The notes: generated by a model from the letters alone, not told the origin. Shown: positions 7,837 to 17,450, counted from the first letter of the stretch. The stretch is 64,000 nucleotides of DNA from Nguyenibacter vanlangensis (GCF_038719015.1 NZ_CP152276.1:2337501-2401500); one strand, 5' to 3'. Made by a program: numbers and translations.

Positions 7837-10290
7837 ATGCTGATCGCCAATGCCCTGGTCGCCTTCTACCGCTCCACGCTGCGGCACCGGCTCTATGTCG
7901 CCCTGAACATCGCCGGGCTGGGCCTGGGAATTGCGGTGTTCCTGGTACTTTCGCTGGTGGCGCGATACGAGTACGGGTTCGATCGCGCCGTACCGGACGC
8001 CGCAGACATCTATCGGCTGGACGAAATCTGGAACCTGCCCGGCCGCACGCTGATACATGCCCCGGAAGTCAGCTTCATGGCCTTCGATCCGCTGCGCACC
8101 GATTTTCCGCAGATCCGCGCCGCGACCCGGCTGGCCCCACGCCGAGCGGCCATCGATACCGGCCACGGCGATCCGGTGACGATCCCGGTCGATTTCGTCG
8201 ATCCCGGCTTCCTCGACGTCTTTTCCCTCGCTCTGCGCGACGGCACGGCGGGGGACGCGCTGGCCGCCCCCGACCGCGTGGCCGTCAGCGAGTCCACCGC
8301 GCGCCGCCTGTTCGGCACGGTGCGGGCACGCGGCCGGCGGATCTTCATCACCGTCGACGATCGGCGCACGCTCTATACCGTCTCGGCCGTGTTTCGCGAC
8401 GTCCCCCGTGACCGCACGCTGCGCCCCGACCTGCTGGCCGCCTTTCCACAGGCCATGAAGGACGTCATGCCCGCCTTCCATATCTGGGAGAGCAGCTCGG
8501 GCCAGATCTGGCTGCGGTTCCGCTCCGCCGCCGACGCAAACGCGCTGGCGGCCGGCCTGCCGGACTTCGTCCGGCGGCGCGCCAGCATGCCGCCGCAGTT
8601 GCAGTCCGGCTGGTACAAGCTGGCGCTGATGCCGCTGCTGGACGCGCATTTCCGCGATCTTCATCTCTATGGCGGCGATGACGACGGCAACAGCGCCGAC
8701 CGGCGGGTGGTCGACGCGCTGCAGATCGTCGGCGTCCTGGCCCTGGTGGCTGCCGCGATCAATTACGTCAATCTGGCGACCGCGCGCGCCGGACTGCGCG
8801 CGCGCGAGGTCGCGCTGCGCAAGGTCCTGGGCGCGACGCGTCCGCATCTGCTGGCCCAGTTTCTGGCGGAATCGATCCTGCTGCTGATCCCCTGCGCCGT
8901 ACTGGGCCTGGCGCTGACGGAAATCGCCCTGCCGTTCGTCGACGGGCTGGGCGGCTGGTCGGTCAGGATCGATTATCTCTGGCTGATCCCGCGCCTGGTC
9001 GCCATCGTGCTGGTGGTCGGCATCGCCGCCGGCCTGTATCCGGCGCTGGTCCTGTCCGGCTACCGGCCGGCCGCCGTCCTGGCGGCCGCGCGCCAGCCGG
9101 CGGGCGGGCGGATGGGCCGGCGATTGCGCAATGCCCTGGTGGTGATGCAATTCAGCTTCGCCGTCGCGTTCGCCATCTGCACGCTGGTGGTCAACGCGCA
9201 GGCATCGTTCCTGCGCCAGGCCGACCGCGGCTTCCGCCAGGACCGGCTTTTCCTGGTTTCTCTTGAAAGTTCCAGGAAAATCGATGCGCGGCAGCAATCC
9301 ATCATGGATCATTTCCGCGCACTGCCCGGCGTACGGTCCGTGACCCTGTCCGACCGGCAGCCGCGCCCGAACAGCCAGTCCAACGACACGTTCAAGCGCG
9401 CCGACCGCCCGCAGACCGATCCGCTGCTGACGGTCGAATGGGTCGGACGCGACTATGTCCGCACCTATGGCGCCACCCTGCTGGCCGGCCGCTGGTTCGA
9501 CGCCGCCCATGGCCAGGATACCGCCCTGAAACCCGGCTACGCCGACGGCACGCCCGCCACCGCCAGTATCGTCATCAACGAACAGGCCAGCCGTACCCTT
9601 GGCTTTTCCGATCCATCGCAGGCGCTCGGCCATGTGCTGATCAAGGGCCAGATCCGTTTCGTCATCATCGGCGTGACGCGCGACGTCCGCTTCAGGTCGC
9701 CGCGCGCGCCGGTGGACCCGCAGGTCTATCTGCGCACCGACGACATGGTTCCCTTCGCCGTCATCGCCGTCCGCGCGGACTCGGTGCCGCCGCAGGTCAT
9801 GCTGGACCGGCTGCAGGCCGCATGGCGCACATTGGCGCCGGACATGCCGTTCATGGGCGAGGCCGCCGCGACACGCCTGGCCCCCTATTTCCAGCCGGAT
9901 GCGCGGCGCGGGCAATTATTCACCCTGGGCGCCGTCGTCGCCGTCGCCATCGCCTGTATCGGGCTCTACGGCCTGTCCTCCTTCAGCGCCGCGCGCCGCA
10001 TCCACGAGATCGGCATCCGCAAGACGCTGGGCGCCAACACGCGGCAGGTGCTGGCCCTGCTGATCGGCCAGTTCCTGCGGCCGGTGCTGCTGGCCAATCT
10101 GATCGCCTGGCCGGCCGCGTGGGTCGCCATGCGCGGCTGGCTGGCCGGGTTCGACGAACGGGTGGGCCTGTCGCCCCTGCAATTCGCGACGGTCAGCCTG
10201 CTGGCCGCCCTGCTCTCCCTGCTCACCATCCTCGGCCAGACCATCCGCGTCGCCCGCGCCGAGCCCGCGAAGGCACTTCGCCATGAATAA
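7837..10290 (+). CDS. ABC permease with two FtsX domains (second paralog)
   Basis: 817 residues, colinear with the upstream permease. Shared landmarks include the N-terminal NIAGLGLGIAVFLVLSLVARYEYG, given here only in part (LGLGIAVFLVLSLVA), AINYVNLATARAGLRAREVA, and the C-terminal HEIGIRKTLGANTRQVLALL. Both end with nearly the same sequence (LGQTIRVARAEPA followed by a short ALRH tail). The start has GAAGG upstream. Its last codons overlap the ATG of the TolC-like gene by 8 nt, so the two are translationally coupled. Confidence 0.88.
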   Translation: MLIANALVAFYRSTLRHRLYVALNIAGLGLGIAVFLVLSLVARYEYGFDRAVPDAADIYRLDEIWNLPGRTLIHAPEVSFMAFDPLRTDFPQIRAATRLAPRRAAIDTGHGDPVTIPVDFVDPGFLDVFSLALRDGTAGDALAAPDRVAVSESTARRLFGTVRARGRRIFITVDDRRTLYTVSAVFRDVPRDRTLRPDLLAAFPQAMKDVMPAFHIWESSSGQIWLRFRSAADANALAAGLPDFVRRRASMPPQLQSGWYKLALMPLLDAHFRDLHLYGGDDDGNSADRRVVDALQIVGVLALVAAAINYVNLATARAGLRAREVALRKVLGATRPHLLAQFLAESILLLIPCAVLGLALTEIALPFVDGLGGWSVRIDYLWLIPRLVAIVLVVGIAAGLYPALVLSGYRPAAVLAAARQPAGGRMGRRLRNALVVMQFSFAVAFAICTLVVNAQASFLRQADRGFRQDRLFLVSLESSRKIDARQQSIMDHFRALPGVRSVTLSDRQPRPNSQSNDTFKRADRPQTDPLLTVEWVGRDYVRTYGATLLAGRWFDAAHGQDTALKPGYADGTPATASIVINEQASRTLGFSDPSQALGHVLIKGQIRFVIIGVTRDVRFRSPRAPVDPQVYLRTDDMVPFAVIAVRADSVPPQVMLDRLQAAWRTLAPDMPFMGEAAATRLAPYFQPDARRGQLFTLGAVVAVAIACIGLYGLSSFSAARRIHEIGIRKTLGANTRQVLALLIGQFLRPVLLANLIAWPAAWVAMRGWLAGFDERVGLSPLQFATVSLLAALLSLLTILGQTIRVARAEPAKALRHE

Positions 10291-11800
10291 GCGCATCCTC
10301 CTGCTGGCGACGATCGCAGCATTCCCGTTCGGCCCGGCCGGCGCCCATGCTGGCGCCCACCCGCGCCCGGCGGCCGAGGCCCCTGCTCCCCAGCAAACCA
10401 TGACCCGGCAAACCATGACCCTGCAAACCATGACCCTGGAGCAGGCCATGACCCTGGCCTATCGCGGCAATCCGGCCCTGCTGGGCCAGCAGGCGACACA
10501 GCGCGCGGCGGCCGAGGACGAAGCCGCCGCCCGCGCCGGCTGGCGGCCGACCGTCACCGCCTACGCGGACGCGTCCTACCAGCAGGGTCCCTATATCGGC
10601 GCCTTCGCCCTGGGCTCGGTCCAGAGCAACTATGCCGACACGTATCTCTCGGTCCACCAGCCGATCTATACGGGCGGCCAGGTCGCCAACAAGGTGCGCG
10701 CCGCCGACGCCCGCGCCCATGCCGCCAACCATGCCCTGCGCCTGACCGAGGCGCAGATGTTCCAGGCCGTGATCGGCGCCTATATGGACGTGCTGCGCGA
10801 CCGCGACATCCTGGCGGTACGCCAGGCCGACCTGGGCACGCTGACCCGCCAGGCGGCGCTGACCAGCGCGCGGTACGCCCTGGGCGGCGATGCCGCCCGC
10901 CAGGTCACCCGGACCGACGTCGAGCAGGCCCGGGCCCAGCGCAACGCCGCCGAGGTCGCCCTGGCCGCCGCACAGGCGCAACTGACCGCCAGCACCGCCG
11001 CCTTCCGCGCCGCCGTGGGGCAGGACCCGGGCCCGTTGCGCCAGCCCGGCGCCCTGCCCGCCCTGCCCGCCGGCCTGCATCAGGCCGTCGCCCTGGCGGT
11101 GCAGTCCAACCCCGCCCTGGCCCGCGATCGCGCCGCCGAGGACGCCAGCGCCGCCGATATCGACACCGCCCGCGCCGCCTGGAATCCCTCCATCGGGATC
11201 ACCGCCAGCCTGGGCGCGATCGGCCCGGCCTCGCCCTTCCACACCAACGCCTATGACCAGGAGGTCACGGGCATGGTCACCCTCTCGCAGCCGCTGGAAA
11301 GCGGCGGGCTGTACAGCGCGCAGATCCGCCAGGCCCGCGACCGGTTCGAAACCGCCCGCCAGACGGTCGAGGCCAGCCGCCGCGCGGCGATCCAGAGCGT
11401 GGTCACCGCCTGGCAGCAGATGCAGTCCGGCCTGGCGGCCATCCGCGCCGGCAGCGCGCAGGTCGCCTCGGCCGCCGACGCGCTGCGCGGCTATCAGCTT
11501 GAATATGGCTATGGCATGCGCAGCACGATCGACGTGCTGATCGCCGACCAGAACCTGCGCGCGGCCGAGGTCGCGCTGGCGCAAAGCCGGCACGACACGA
11601 TCGTGGCCGAGGCCGGCCTGCTGGCCGCCACCGGCCGTCTGTCGGCCGACATGCTGCTGCCCGGGACGCGCCCCTATGACGCCGACGCCGCCCTGCGCCG
11701 CGCCCGCGCGCCCGGCTGGGTGCCGTGGGATGGCGCCGTCGCCGCCCTGGACCGGGTGGGCTGGCGCGATGCATGCCCGTCCGGCAACGCCTGCCGCTGA
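10283..11800 (+). CDS. TolC-family outer-membrane channel
   Basis: 505 residues with a signal peptide (MNKRILLLATIAAFPFGPA, cleavage near AHA). Two TolC/OEP repeats follow, seen in TLEQAMTLAYRGNPALLGQQ and QAVALAVQSNPALARDRAAE, with the equatorial motifs YLSVHQPIYTGGQ and TLSQPLESGGLYSAQIRQA. ISTIDVLIADQNL-type sequence near the end is typical of the family. It completes the tripartite exporter with the adaptor and ABC permeases. Just after the signal peptide lies a threefold Q-T-M-T-(R/L) repeat. The C-terminus (DACPSGNACR) contains two cysteines, unusual but uninterpreted. Confidence 0.9.
   Translation: MNKRILLLATIAAFPFGPAGAHAGAHPRPAAEAPAPQQTMTRQTMTLQTMTLEQAMTLAYRGNPALLGQQATQRAAAEDEAAARAGWRPTVTAYADASYQQGPYIGAFALGSVQSNYADTYLSVHQPIYTGGQVANKVRAADARAHAANHALRLTEAQMFQAVIGAYMDVLRDRDILAVRQADLGTLTRQAALTSARYALGGDAARQVTRTDVEQARAQRNAAEVALAAAQAQLTASTAAFRAAVGQDPGPLRQPGALPALPAGLHQAVALAVQSNPALARDRAAEDASAADIDTARAAWNPSIGITASLGAIGPASPFHTNAYDQEVTGMVTLSQPLESGGLYSAQIRQARDRFETARQTVEASRRAAIQSVVTAWQQMQSGLAAIRAGSAQVASAADALRGYQLEYGYGMRSTIDVLIADQNLRAAEVALAQSRHDTIVAEAGLLAATGRLSADMLLPGTRPYDADAALRRARAPGWVPWDGAVAALDRVGWRDACPSGNACR
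10394..10438 (+). repeat. 15-bp tandem repeat, three copies, in the channel gene
   Basis: Three head-to-tail copies of CAAACCATGACCCKG encode Gln-Thr-Met-Thr-(Arg/Leu) three times directly before the first TolC repeat. A fourth, diverged unit (GCCATGACCCTG) follows. The period is a multiple of three, so the frame is kept. Confidence 0.9.
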
Positions 11801-11815
11801 TCCCATGCGCCTTCC

Positions 11816-12280
11816 ATGCCCTCTCGTGCGCATCCCATGACCGGCCGGCCCCACCGGCCCGGCGCGCCCTCGACGCTGACCGACGCGCAATGGGCGCGCA
11901 TTGCCCCGCATGTCGTCGGCGACGCGCGCTCGCGCGGCCGCACGGGCCGGGACAACCGGCTGTTCGTCGAGGCCGTGCTGTGGATGGTGCGCACCGGCGC
12001 ACATTGGCGCGACTTGCCCGAGCCCTTCGGCCGCTGGAACAGCATTTTCCGCCGCTTCCGCCGCTGGGGCCTCGGCGGCGTCTGGCACCGCATCATCGCC
12101 GCCATGGCGGACGACCCGGATTTCGCCTATCGCATCGTCGCGGAAACCCTGATCTCGACCGATCCGCGCGCTGCCGGCCCCGGCCTGCCGGTCCCGCCGC
12201 CGCGCGGGCACGGCACCCCGGACGCGCGGATTTCGGACCCGTCCCGCCGGTCCGGCGCAGCCGCCCGCGTAAAGATCTGA
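11816..12280 (+). pseudogene. IS5/IS1031-type transposase remnant (DUF4096 part)
   Basis: 154 residues; an internal ATG at 11837 is an equally good start and no Shine-Dalgarno is visible for either. Residues about 20-110 match the N-terminal DUF4096 region of IS5-group transposases: LTDAQWARIAPHV, RDNRLFVEAVLWMVRTGAHW, RDLPEPFGRWNSIFRRFRRW. Family members continue with a conserved Asp (MIDSTIVRAH-like); here the aligned stretch reads RIVAETLISTD, so the first catalytic Asp is lost, and the rest of the DDE domain is missing. No terminal repeats were found. It is a decayed or domesticated fragment; base composition already resembles the host. Confidence 0.65.
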
Positions 12281-12488
12281 AATGGACATTATGTCTCACA
12301 CGCCGGGAACCCGCCGGTCCCGCCTTCCGCCGGGAACGGGGAAATACCTTCGCCGCCGCTCCGCCGGCCGCCCGGAATTCTGGAATATATGGTCCACTCG
12401 CCCGACATCGGGTCGCACAGGCGTGATCGCACCCGCCGACATCGGCATGCCACCATCCGGCCCGCTCCACGACATGGGAGAAGAGGCG

Positions 12489-12860
12489 ATGATCGATCAC
12501 GTCTCCATCAGGGTCCGCAGCATCCAGCGCGCACGCGCCTTCTATGACCGGGTCCTGGTGCCGCTGGGCCTGACCTGCACGGTACGGGACGCCCCCGAAT
12601 ATGCGGGTTACGGCCTCGATGGCCGCGACCCTTTCCTGTGGCTGACCCTGCATGACGGGTCATCGGGCCACATCCAGCTCGCCTTCGCCGCGCCCAGCCG
12701 CACGGCGGTCGAGGATTTCCACGTGGCGGCCCTCGCCGCCGGCGGCCGCGAACGCGCCAGCCCGGGCATGCAGACCGAAGGGGGCCTTCCCTATTTCGCC
12801 GCCTCGGTGCTGGATCCGGACCGCCACGAGATCTCGGCCGTCTGCCGCATCGGGCCCTGA
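12489..12860 (+). CDS. VOC-family (glyoxalase/bleomycin-resistance fold) protein
   Basis: 123 residues starting at the ATG with AGAGG upstream. It is a single glyoxalase-like domain: MIDHVSIRVRSIQRARAFYD at the start, a central FLWLTLHDGSSGHIQLAF and a final YFAASVLDPDRHEISAVC. Metal-ligand-like positions are His4, His67 region and the C-terminal Glu. Close relatives are small stand-alone VOC proteins of unknown substrate, so no reaction is assigned. It sits alone between a transposase remnant and the TonB-receptor terminator. Confidence 0.85.
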   Translation: MIDHVSIRVRSIQRARAFYDRVLVPLGLTCTVRDAPEYAGYGLDGRDPFLWLTLHDGSSGHIQLAFAAPSRTAVEDFHVAALAAGGRERASPGMQTEGGLPYFAASVLDPDRHEISAVCRIGP

Positions 12861-13366
12861 CTGCCCCGCCTCCCGGCCGCCGACCCATCGCCGATGAAGA
12901 CCCCTCGCCGGAGCACCGTCAGGGGACGATACACCCAGTAATGAATCAGCCGCCCTGCCGCCGCGGCACAATATGCGTCGCGCGAAAGCCACGCAGCCCG
13001 GCGCGGTGCGCCGCGTAAATCTGCGCCGGCGTGCTGTCGGCCGCGTCCCCTGCCGTGGCGCGCGGCCCAGCCTGCTCTTCAGCGCCCCGGTCTTCAACAT
13101 CGCGGTCTTCAACATCTGGCGGGCATGGACGGGTATCCCGTGTCCCGAGCAATGGCGGAATTGTGAAACGGCCGGAGCCATTCTGGCCGGCAACGGATGG
13201 CGTCAGCATTGCTGCTCTCCGAGAAGGTCCCCCCTTGCATGCCGCATCGGGATCGACCTTCACGAAAACTTAAGCACAAACGCCCCTCCGATAAAGCGCG
13301 GATTTCATCCAGCCGCCCTGCATCCGGAACATGGCGCGCACCGGCATCGCAGCCTCCGAAAAGCAA
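12861..13366. other. Non-coding stretch with a short tandem repeat
   Basis: About 500 bp without a credible gene; the open frames here lack homology and ribosome sites. The only structure seen is a tandem duplication of CGGTCTTCAACATC (13088-13117, 15-bp period, one difference). The right end abuts the terminator of the TonB receptor gene. Confidence 0.6.
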
Positions 13367-13396
13367 AACCCGCGGCTGCATGCGCAGCCGCGGGTT
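13367..13396 (-). terminator. Rho-independent terminator of the TonB receptor gene
   Basis: A perfect 13-bp stem AACCCGCGGCTGC/GCAGCCGCGGGTT closes a 4-nt loop and, read leftward, is followed by TTTTGCTTTT. It lies 28 nt after the receptor stop codon. This is the best intrinsic terminator in the window. Confidence 0.88.
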
Positions 13397-13424
13397 CCGC
13401 CAGGCGGTCAGGCGAAAATCCGGA

Positions 13425-16061
13425 TCAGAAATTCGCGTTGATGCGCCCGTAATAGAAGCCGCCGGTGAACGGAATGCCCGAGGAGTTCTGGTCGTACTGG
13501 TTGGCACCCAGATAATTGACGACCAGCGGCAGGCGACGCGGACGGATGTTGAAGATGTTGTTCGCGCCGATGGCGACGTGCCAGTGACGGTCCACGCGAT
13601 AGCCCACTTCCAGGTCCGTCAGCCACGCCGGCGTATTGGTAAATTGCAGCCACTGAGTGTTCGAGTAAGCCAGACTCCCGGCCTGATCCTCGAAGGTCTG
13701 CAGCAGCTTGGTTTCACCATAGCGGGTCTGGCGTACGTTCACGTCCCACTGGCCGACCGTCCAATGGGCTTGCAGGATGATCTTGCTGCGCGGCGCGCCG
13801 TTCGTCAGGTAGGACACGGTCTGCGGATTCAGCGCCGCCATGCCGTTGCCCAGCGTGTTGATGTGGCTGACCGTCGTGCGGTTCAGGTTGATCCCCATGC
13901 TCAGATCGACATTGCCGTACTCGCCCAGGCGCAGCAGGTAGTCGGACATGATGTCCAGTCCCTGGGTCCGGGTACTGCCGACATTGGCGAAGTAATTCGC
14001 CGAGATGTTGGAATAATCCACCGCGCCGGTCTTCGCATCATGCCACGCGTCATAAGAGAGGGTCGCCCCAGTCCCGAGGATCGCGTTATATGCCGCTAGG
14101 CCCGTCGTGGTCGCGCCGCCGGAAATGCGGTCGCGGATGTTGATCTGATAGACGTCGGCGGAAATATGCCAACCATCGATCGGTTCCAGCACGATTCCGG
14201 CCTCGGCGCTGGTCGAGCGTTCCGGCTTTAAAGGCAGCGCGCCGAGCGAGACGCCCGCGGCACTCGTGGTGGACAGCGTGCCCGACGCGCCGGTCGGCGA
14301 CACGTTCAGCGAGCTGAAATGTTCTTCCGGCAGGGTCGGCGCACGGAAACCGTTGCTGATCGTGCCGCGGATGGCGATGCGGCGGGTAAAGTCATAGCGG
14401 GTCGAGACCTTGCCGTTCTCGGTATCGCCGAAATCGGTGTAGTGCTCGAACCGTCCCGCGAAATCCAGGTCCCAGTGCGGCAGCGGATGGAAATCGCCAT
14501 CCAGATAGCCGGCCCAGATGTCACGGCCCCACTTGCCCGCGTTCTGCGGCATCAGGCCGGCATAGCCCTGCGTGCCGCCGAGTTCGTACGAGGTCGGATT
14601 GCCCGGCCAGATCTGGTACTGCTCCAGACGGTGCTCGGCGCCGAAGGCCACCGTCACCGGCACGACATTGGCGATCTTCAGCCGGCGGCGGAAATCGGCA
14701 TTGTTCGTCCACTGCGCCAGGGAATATTGCTCGGCCATCGCCTTGGTCGGCGACCAGCCATAGAGCGGCGAGGCGATCATGCCCGGGTTGGCGGTGTTTT
14801 TGTTGCCGACGTCGTCGTCGTCCTGACCGTAAGTCGTGCTCAGATCCCAGTCGAAGCCCAGGAAATTGTCGCCCTTCAGGCCCAGGGTCGCGGCGAAGTC
14901 GTTTTCGTCGATCGTCTCCAGCGGCGAGAAGCCGTTCGGCCACAGAGTGGGCGCCTTCGTCGGAAGGCGATAGTTTTCGTAGGCCTCGCTGTGACGGTGG
15001 GCATAGGTGATCTGCCCGTATCCTTGCACGCCCTCGGTCAGCGTCTTGCCGAAATCGATCAGCAGATTCTCGCGCGTTTCCTCCGGCGTGCTCATGATCA
15101 TGTTGGAATTGCCGGGGAAGTTCACGCCCTGATAATCCACATTGCCCGGCACCGAGCGCAGGTCATGCGCGCCCGGAGGCACCATGTGGTCGGCATGCAT
15201 GACCTGGCCGGCTATATGGACATAGCCGTCGTCGCCGAAGCCGAACCCGCCATCGAGATTGGTCTGGTACTGCCAGCCATCGCCGTTATAGGCGTTCGCG
15301 CCCGTCTGGCCGCTCAGATTCAGCCCGTGCGCCGTCTTCTTGGTGATGATGTTGACCACGCCCGCGATGGCGTCCGACCCGTACATGGCCGCCGCGCCGT
15401 CACGCAGGATTTCGATATGGTCGATCGCGTTCGCCGGCAGCATGTTCAGGTCGACCGGCGTCGATCCCTGCTGCGGGCCCTGGTCGGCATAGATGTTCGC
15501 CGTGGTATGGCGGCGCTTGCCGTCCACCAGCACCAGCACTTCGTTCGGGTTCAAGCCGCGCATGCGGATCGACGAGGTCAGCGCCCCGGCGTCGGCGCCC
15601 ATCGCTTCCTGGGTGATCGACGGGTCCATGCGCGTCAGCGCGTCGGCCAGGTTGACCTGCCCGGTGCGGGTCAGGGTGGCGGCGGAAATCACGGTGATCG
15701 GCGCCGTCGAATCGCGCGCATGGCGGTTGAAGGCATGGGTGCCGGTCACGATCACGGCTTCGCCCGAATCAGGCGGCGCATGATAGACGGGCGCCGCAAC
15801 CGGGGCGACGACGGCGGCAGGAGCAGGACGATTGACGAAATGCGCCCGGGTCGCGGGGCTGACCTGCTGCGCGGACGGCCTGACCTTCTTCTTGGCCTTG
15901 CTGACGTGACGATGGGCCGACGCCGCACTCGGGGCGGTGGTGCCGGACGTGGCGCTGCCGGATGGGGCGCTACCGGACGTGGCGCTCTGGGCTAACGCCC
16001 CTGAAATATCGCACTGAATTGCCAGGATGGTGGCCGCAATAAGGCTTCGCCTTAGGGTCAT
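13425..16061 (-). CDS. TonB-dependent outer-membrane receptor
   Basis: About 878 residues from the ATG at 16061; an in-frame ATG at 16082 would add seven residues. The later start places AGGAG upstream and gives a standard signal peptide (MTLRRSLIAATILAIQC). A Ser/Gly/Thr-rich linker with SATSGS repeats and a basic stretch (HVSKAKKKVRPSAQQ) precede the plug domain: VIVTGTHAFNRHARDSTAPI, SSIRMRGLNPNEVLVLVDGK, LPANAIDHIEILRDGAAAMY and AIAGVVNIITKK. A 22-strand barrel follows, ending in FYYGRINANF with a terminal Phe. It imports an unknown siderophore, vitamin or sugar using TonB energy. A strong terminator follows it. The upstream region is interrupted by an IS element. Confidence 0.92.
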   Translation of the reverse strand: MTLRRSLIAATILAIQCDISGALAQSATSGSAPSGSATSGTTAPSAASAHRHVSKAKKKVRPSAQQVSPATRAHFVNRPAPAAVVAPVAAPVYHAPPDSGEAVIVTGTHAFNRHARDSTAPITVISAATLTRTGQVNLADALTRMDPSITQEAMGADAGALTSSIRMRGLNPNEVLVLVDGKRRHTTANIYADQGPQQGSTPVDLNMLPANAIDHIEILRDGAAAMYGSDAIAGVVNIITKKTAHGLNLSGQTGANAYNGDGWQYQTNLDGGFGFGDDGYVHIAGQVMHADHMVPPGAHDLRSVPGNVDYQGVNFPGNSNMIMSTPEETRENLLIDFGKTLTEGVQGYGQITYAHRHSEAYENYRLPTKAPTLWPNGFSPLETIDENDFAATLGLKGDNFLGFDWDLSTTYGQDDDDVGNKNTANPGMIASPLYGWSPTKAMAEQYSLAQWTNNADFRRRLKIANVVPVTVAFGAEHRLEQYQIWPGNPTSYELGGTQGYAGLMPQNAGKWGRDIWAGYLDGDFHPLPHWDLDFAGRFEHYTDFGDTENGKVSTRYDFTRRIAIRGTISNGFRAPTLPEEHFSSLNVSPTGASGTLSTTSAAGVSLGALPLKPERSTSAEAGIVLEPIDGWHISADVYQINIRDRISGGATTTGLAAYNAILGTGATLSYDAWHDAKTGAVDYSNISANYFANVGSTRTQGLDIMSDYLLRLGEYGNVDLSMGINLNRTTVSHINTLGNGMAALNPQTVSYLTNGAPRSKIILQAHWTVGQWDVNVRQTRYGETKLLQTFEDQAGSLAYSNTQWLQFTNTPAWLTDLEVGYRVDRHWHVAIGANNIFNIRPRRLPLVVNYLGANQYDQNSSGIPFTGGFYYGRINANF

Positions 16062-16412
16062 TGATGTAACGTGCTCCTGCATACATCATTATTTGAATGG
16101 TCCCCAATGGAAACGAAACCGCCCGGGACTTCAATGCCAAAACGCGACCGCACATATCGAATTCGGAATATATGACATTTTTATCACAATCCTCGCGCCG
16201 ACATCCCGTAACATGTTCATTTAAATAAAATTTTTTCCGAAATTGCTGTTGCAACTCTGACTATTTAAACGGCACGCTTTTTGGAATTTCAGCCTATGAA
16301 AGCGGCAATCGGCACGTGTCCATTCCGATCGCCGACCGCAATGGTCCGGGTGGTCGGACATGCTGTTCCAGTTATTCGGCGGGTGCGTGGCAATCCTTTT
16401 ATGGATGGATCA
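16062..16412. promoter_or_regulatory. AT-rich upstream region of the TonB receptor gene
   Basis: This gene-free stretch is much more AT-rich than its surroundings (for example the T/A runs near 16160-16240) and should hold the receptor promoter. No confident hexamers, Fur-like box or riboswitch were recognised. It ends at the target duplication of the IS element. Confidence 0.4.
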
Positions 16413-16420
16413 AATATATT
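16413..16420. repeat. Target-site duplication, left copy
   Basis: AATATATT directly precedes the left terminal repeat of the IS element and recurs after the right one. Eight bases is the duplication size known for the IS1595 family. Confidence 0.85.
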
Positions 16421-17450
16421 CCTGATTACGCACTATTTTCAGCCAGGGATTTATGATACAAAACGAGAACATTTGTTGTTTTCGAGAGGCTTGATCGATG
16501 GCTCGCAACAAGGTCCAGTTTCAGAAAGGGCTAAGCGAAGCCCAATTTGACGAACTTTACGGAAGCGAAGAGAAGTGCCGAGCGGTGATCTTTGGCTGGC
16601 GTTGGCCATCTGGTTTTGAATGCCCGGCCTGCGGCGGGCGTGAGCACAGCGTCATTCAGAGCCGTGGGCAGTATCAATGCAGCGCCTGTCGGAAGCAGAC
16701 GTCGCTGATCGCCGGAACGATCTTCGCGGCAACCAAGGTGCCGTTACGGACCTGGTTTCGTGCCCTGTACCATCTGACCCAGAGCAAAGGCGGCATCTCC
16801 AGCATCGAACTGGGGCGCAGGCTCGGCGTGACGCAGACCACGGCCTGGAAGATCAAGCATAAACTCGCGCAGGTAATGATGGAACGCGAGGCCGGCAAGC
16901 GACTGAAGGGACGGATCGAACTGGACGACGCCTATCTCGGCGGAGAACGCGGCGGCGGCAAGCGCGGGCGAGGATCAGCGGGCAAGACGCCGATCGTGGC
17001 CGCTGTTGAAACCACACCGCAAGGCAAGCCAATCCGCCTGAAACTCCGCCGGGTGGCCGGGTTCAGTAGGGCCGAGATCGCAAAGATGGCAAAAAACAGC
17101 TTCGACCCCGCCAGCAGCGTGGTCAGTGACGGTCTACGCTGTTTCGCCGCCGTCACCGAAGCAGGGTGCGTCCATCATCCCATCCTGACCGGTTCGGGAC
17201 CAAAGGCAGGCCGCAACCCTGCTTTCAAATGGGTCAATACCGCTCTCGCCAACATCAAGAATGCCATGACCGGTACTTACCGTGCTATCCGTGACAAGCA
17301 TGCGCCGCGCTATCTCGCCGAGTTCGTTTATCGCTTCAATCGCCGCTTCGACCTCGCCTCCATGATCCCTCGCCTCGGATACGCCGCCGTCAGAACCCCG
17401 CCCATGCCCTATCGCCTGCTCAAATTGGCTGAAATTAGTGCGTAATCAGG
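16421..17450 (+). mobile_element. IS1595-family (ISXO2-like) insertion sequence, intact
   Basis: 1030 bp bounded by 24-bp inverted repeats (16421-16444 and 17427-17450, beginning CCTGATTACGCAC) that differ at one position. Identical AATATATT octamers flank it. It holds one transposase gene whose stop codon lies inside the right repeat. Intact ends, an unmutated duplication and a full-length gene point to a recent insertion. It sits between the divergent TonB receptor and penicillin-acylase-like genes and has replaced the original spacing of their shared control region. Confidence 0.93.
16498..17445 (+). CDS. IS1595-family transposase (ISXO2-like)
   Basis: 315 residues. An N-terminal zinc ribbon uses Cys42, Cys45, Cys61 and Cys64 (CPAC and CSAC). 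An HTH follows (IELGRRLGVTQTTAWKIKHK). The ISXO2 catalytic core shows ELDDAYLGG (Asp143/144), VVSDGL (Asp211) and WVNTALANIKNAMTGTYRA-type sequence, given here in part, with the Asn and Lys of the family's DDNK set. Length and motifs are complete, so the element is probably active. Confidence 0.93.
   Translation: MARNKVQFQKGLSEAQFDELYGSEEKCRAVIFGWRWPSGFECPACGGREHSVIQSRGQYQCSACRKQTSLIAGTIFAATKVPLRTWFRALYHLTQSKGGISSIELGRRLGVTQTTAWKIKHKLAQVMMEREAGKRLKGRIELDDAYLGGERGGGKRGRGSAGKTPIVAAVETTPQGKPIRLKLRRVAGFSRAEIAKMAKNSFDPASSVVSDGLRCFAAVTEAGCVHHPILTGSGPKAGRNPAFKWVNTALANIKNAMTGTYRAIRDKHAPRYLAEFVYRFNRRFDLASMIPRLGYAAVRTPPMPYRLLKLAEISA

Noticed and set aside
3274..9915. Open frame of over 2200 codons on the minus strand
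   Set aside because: It is antisense to the adaptor, ATPase and permease genes, which have full motifs. Its sequence is low-complexity Arg/Gly/Asp/Gln as expected for the complement of GC-rich codons.
12946..13263. Minus-strand frame of 105 codons
   Set aside because: It has no recognisable domain or ribosome site, lies in a gap with a tandem repeat, and its composition looks random.
16281..16550. Plus-strand frame of 89 codons running into the IS
   Set aside because: It crosses the IS left end and target duplication, so it cannot be an old gene, and it has no homology.
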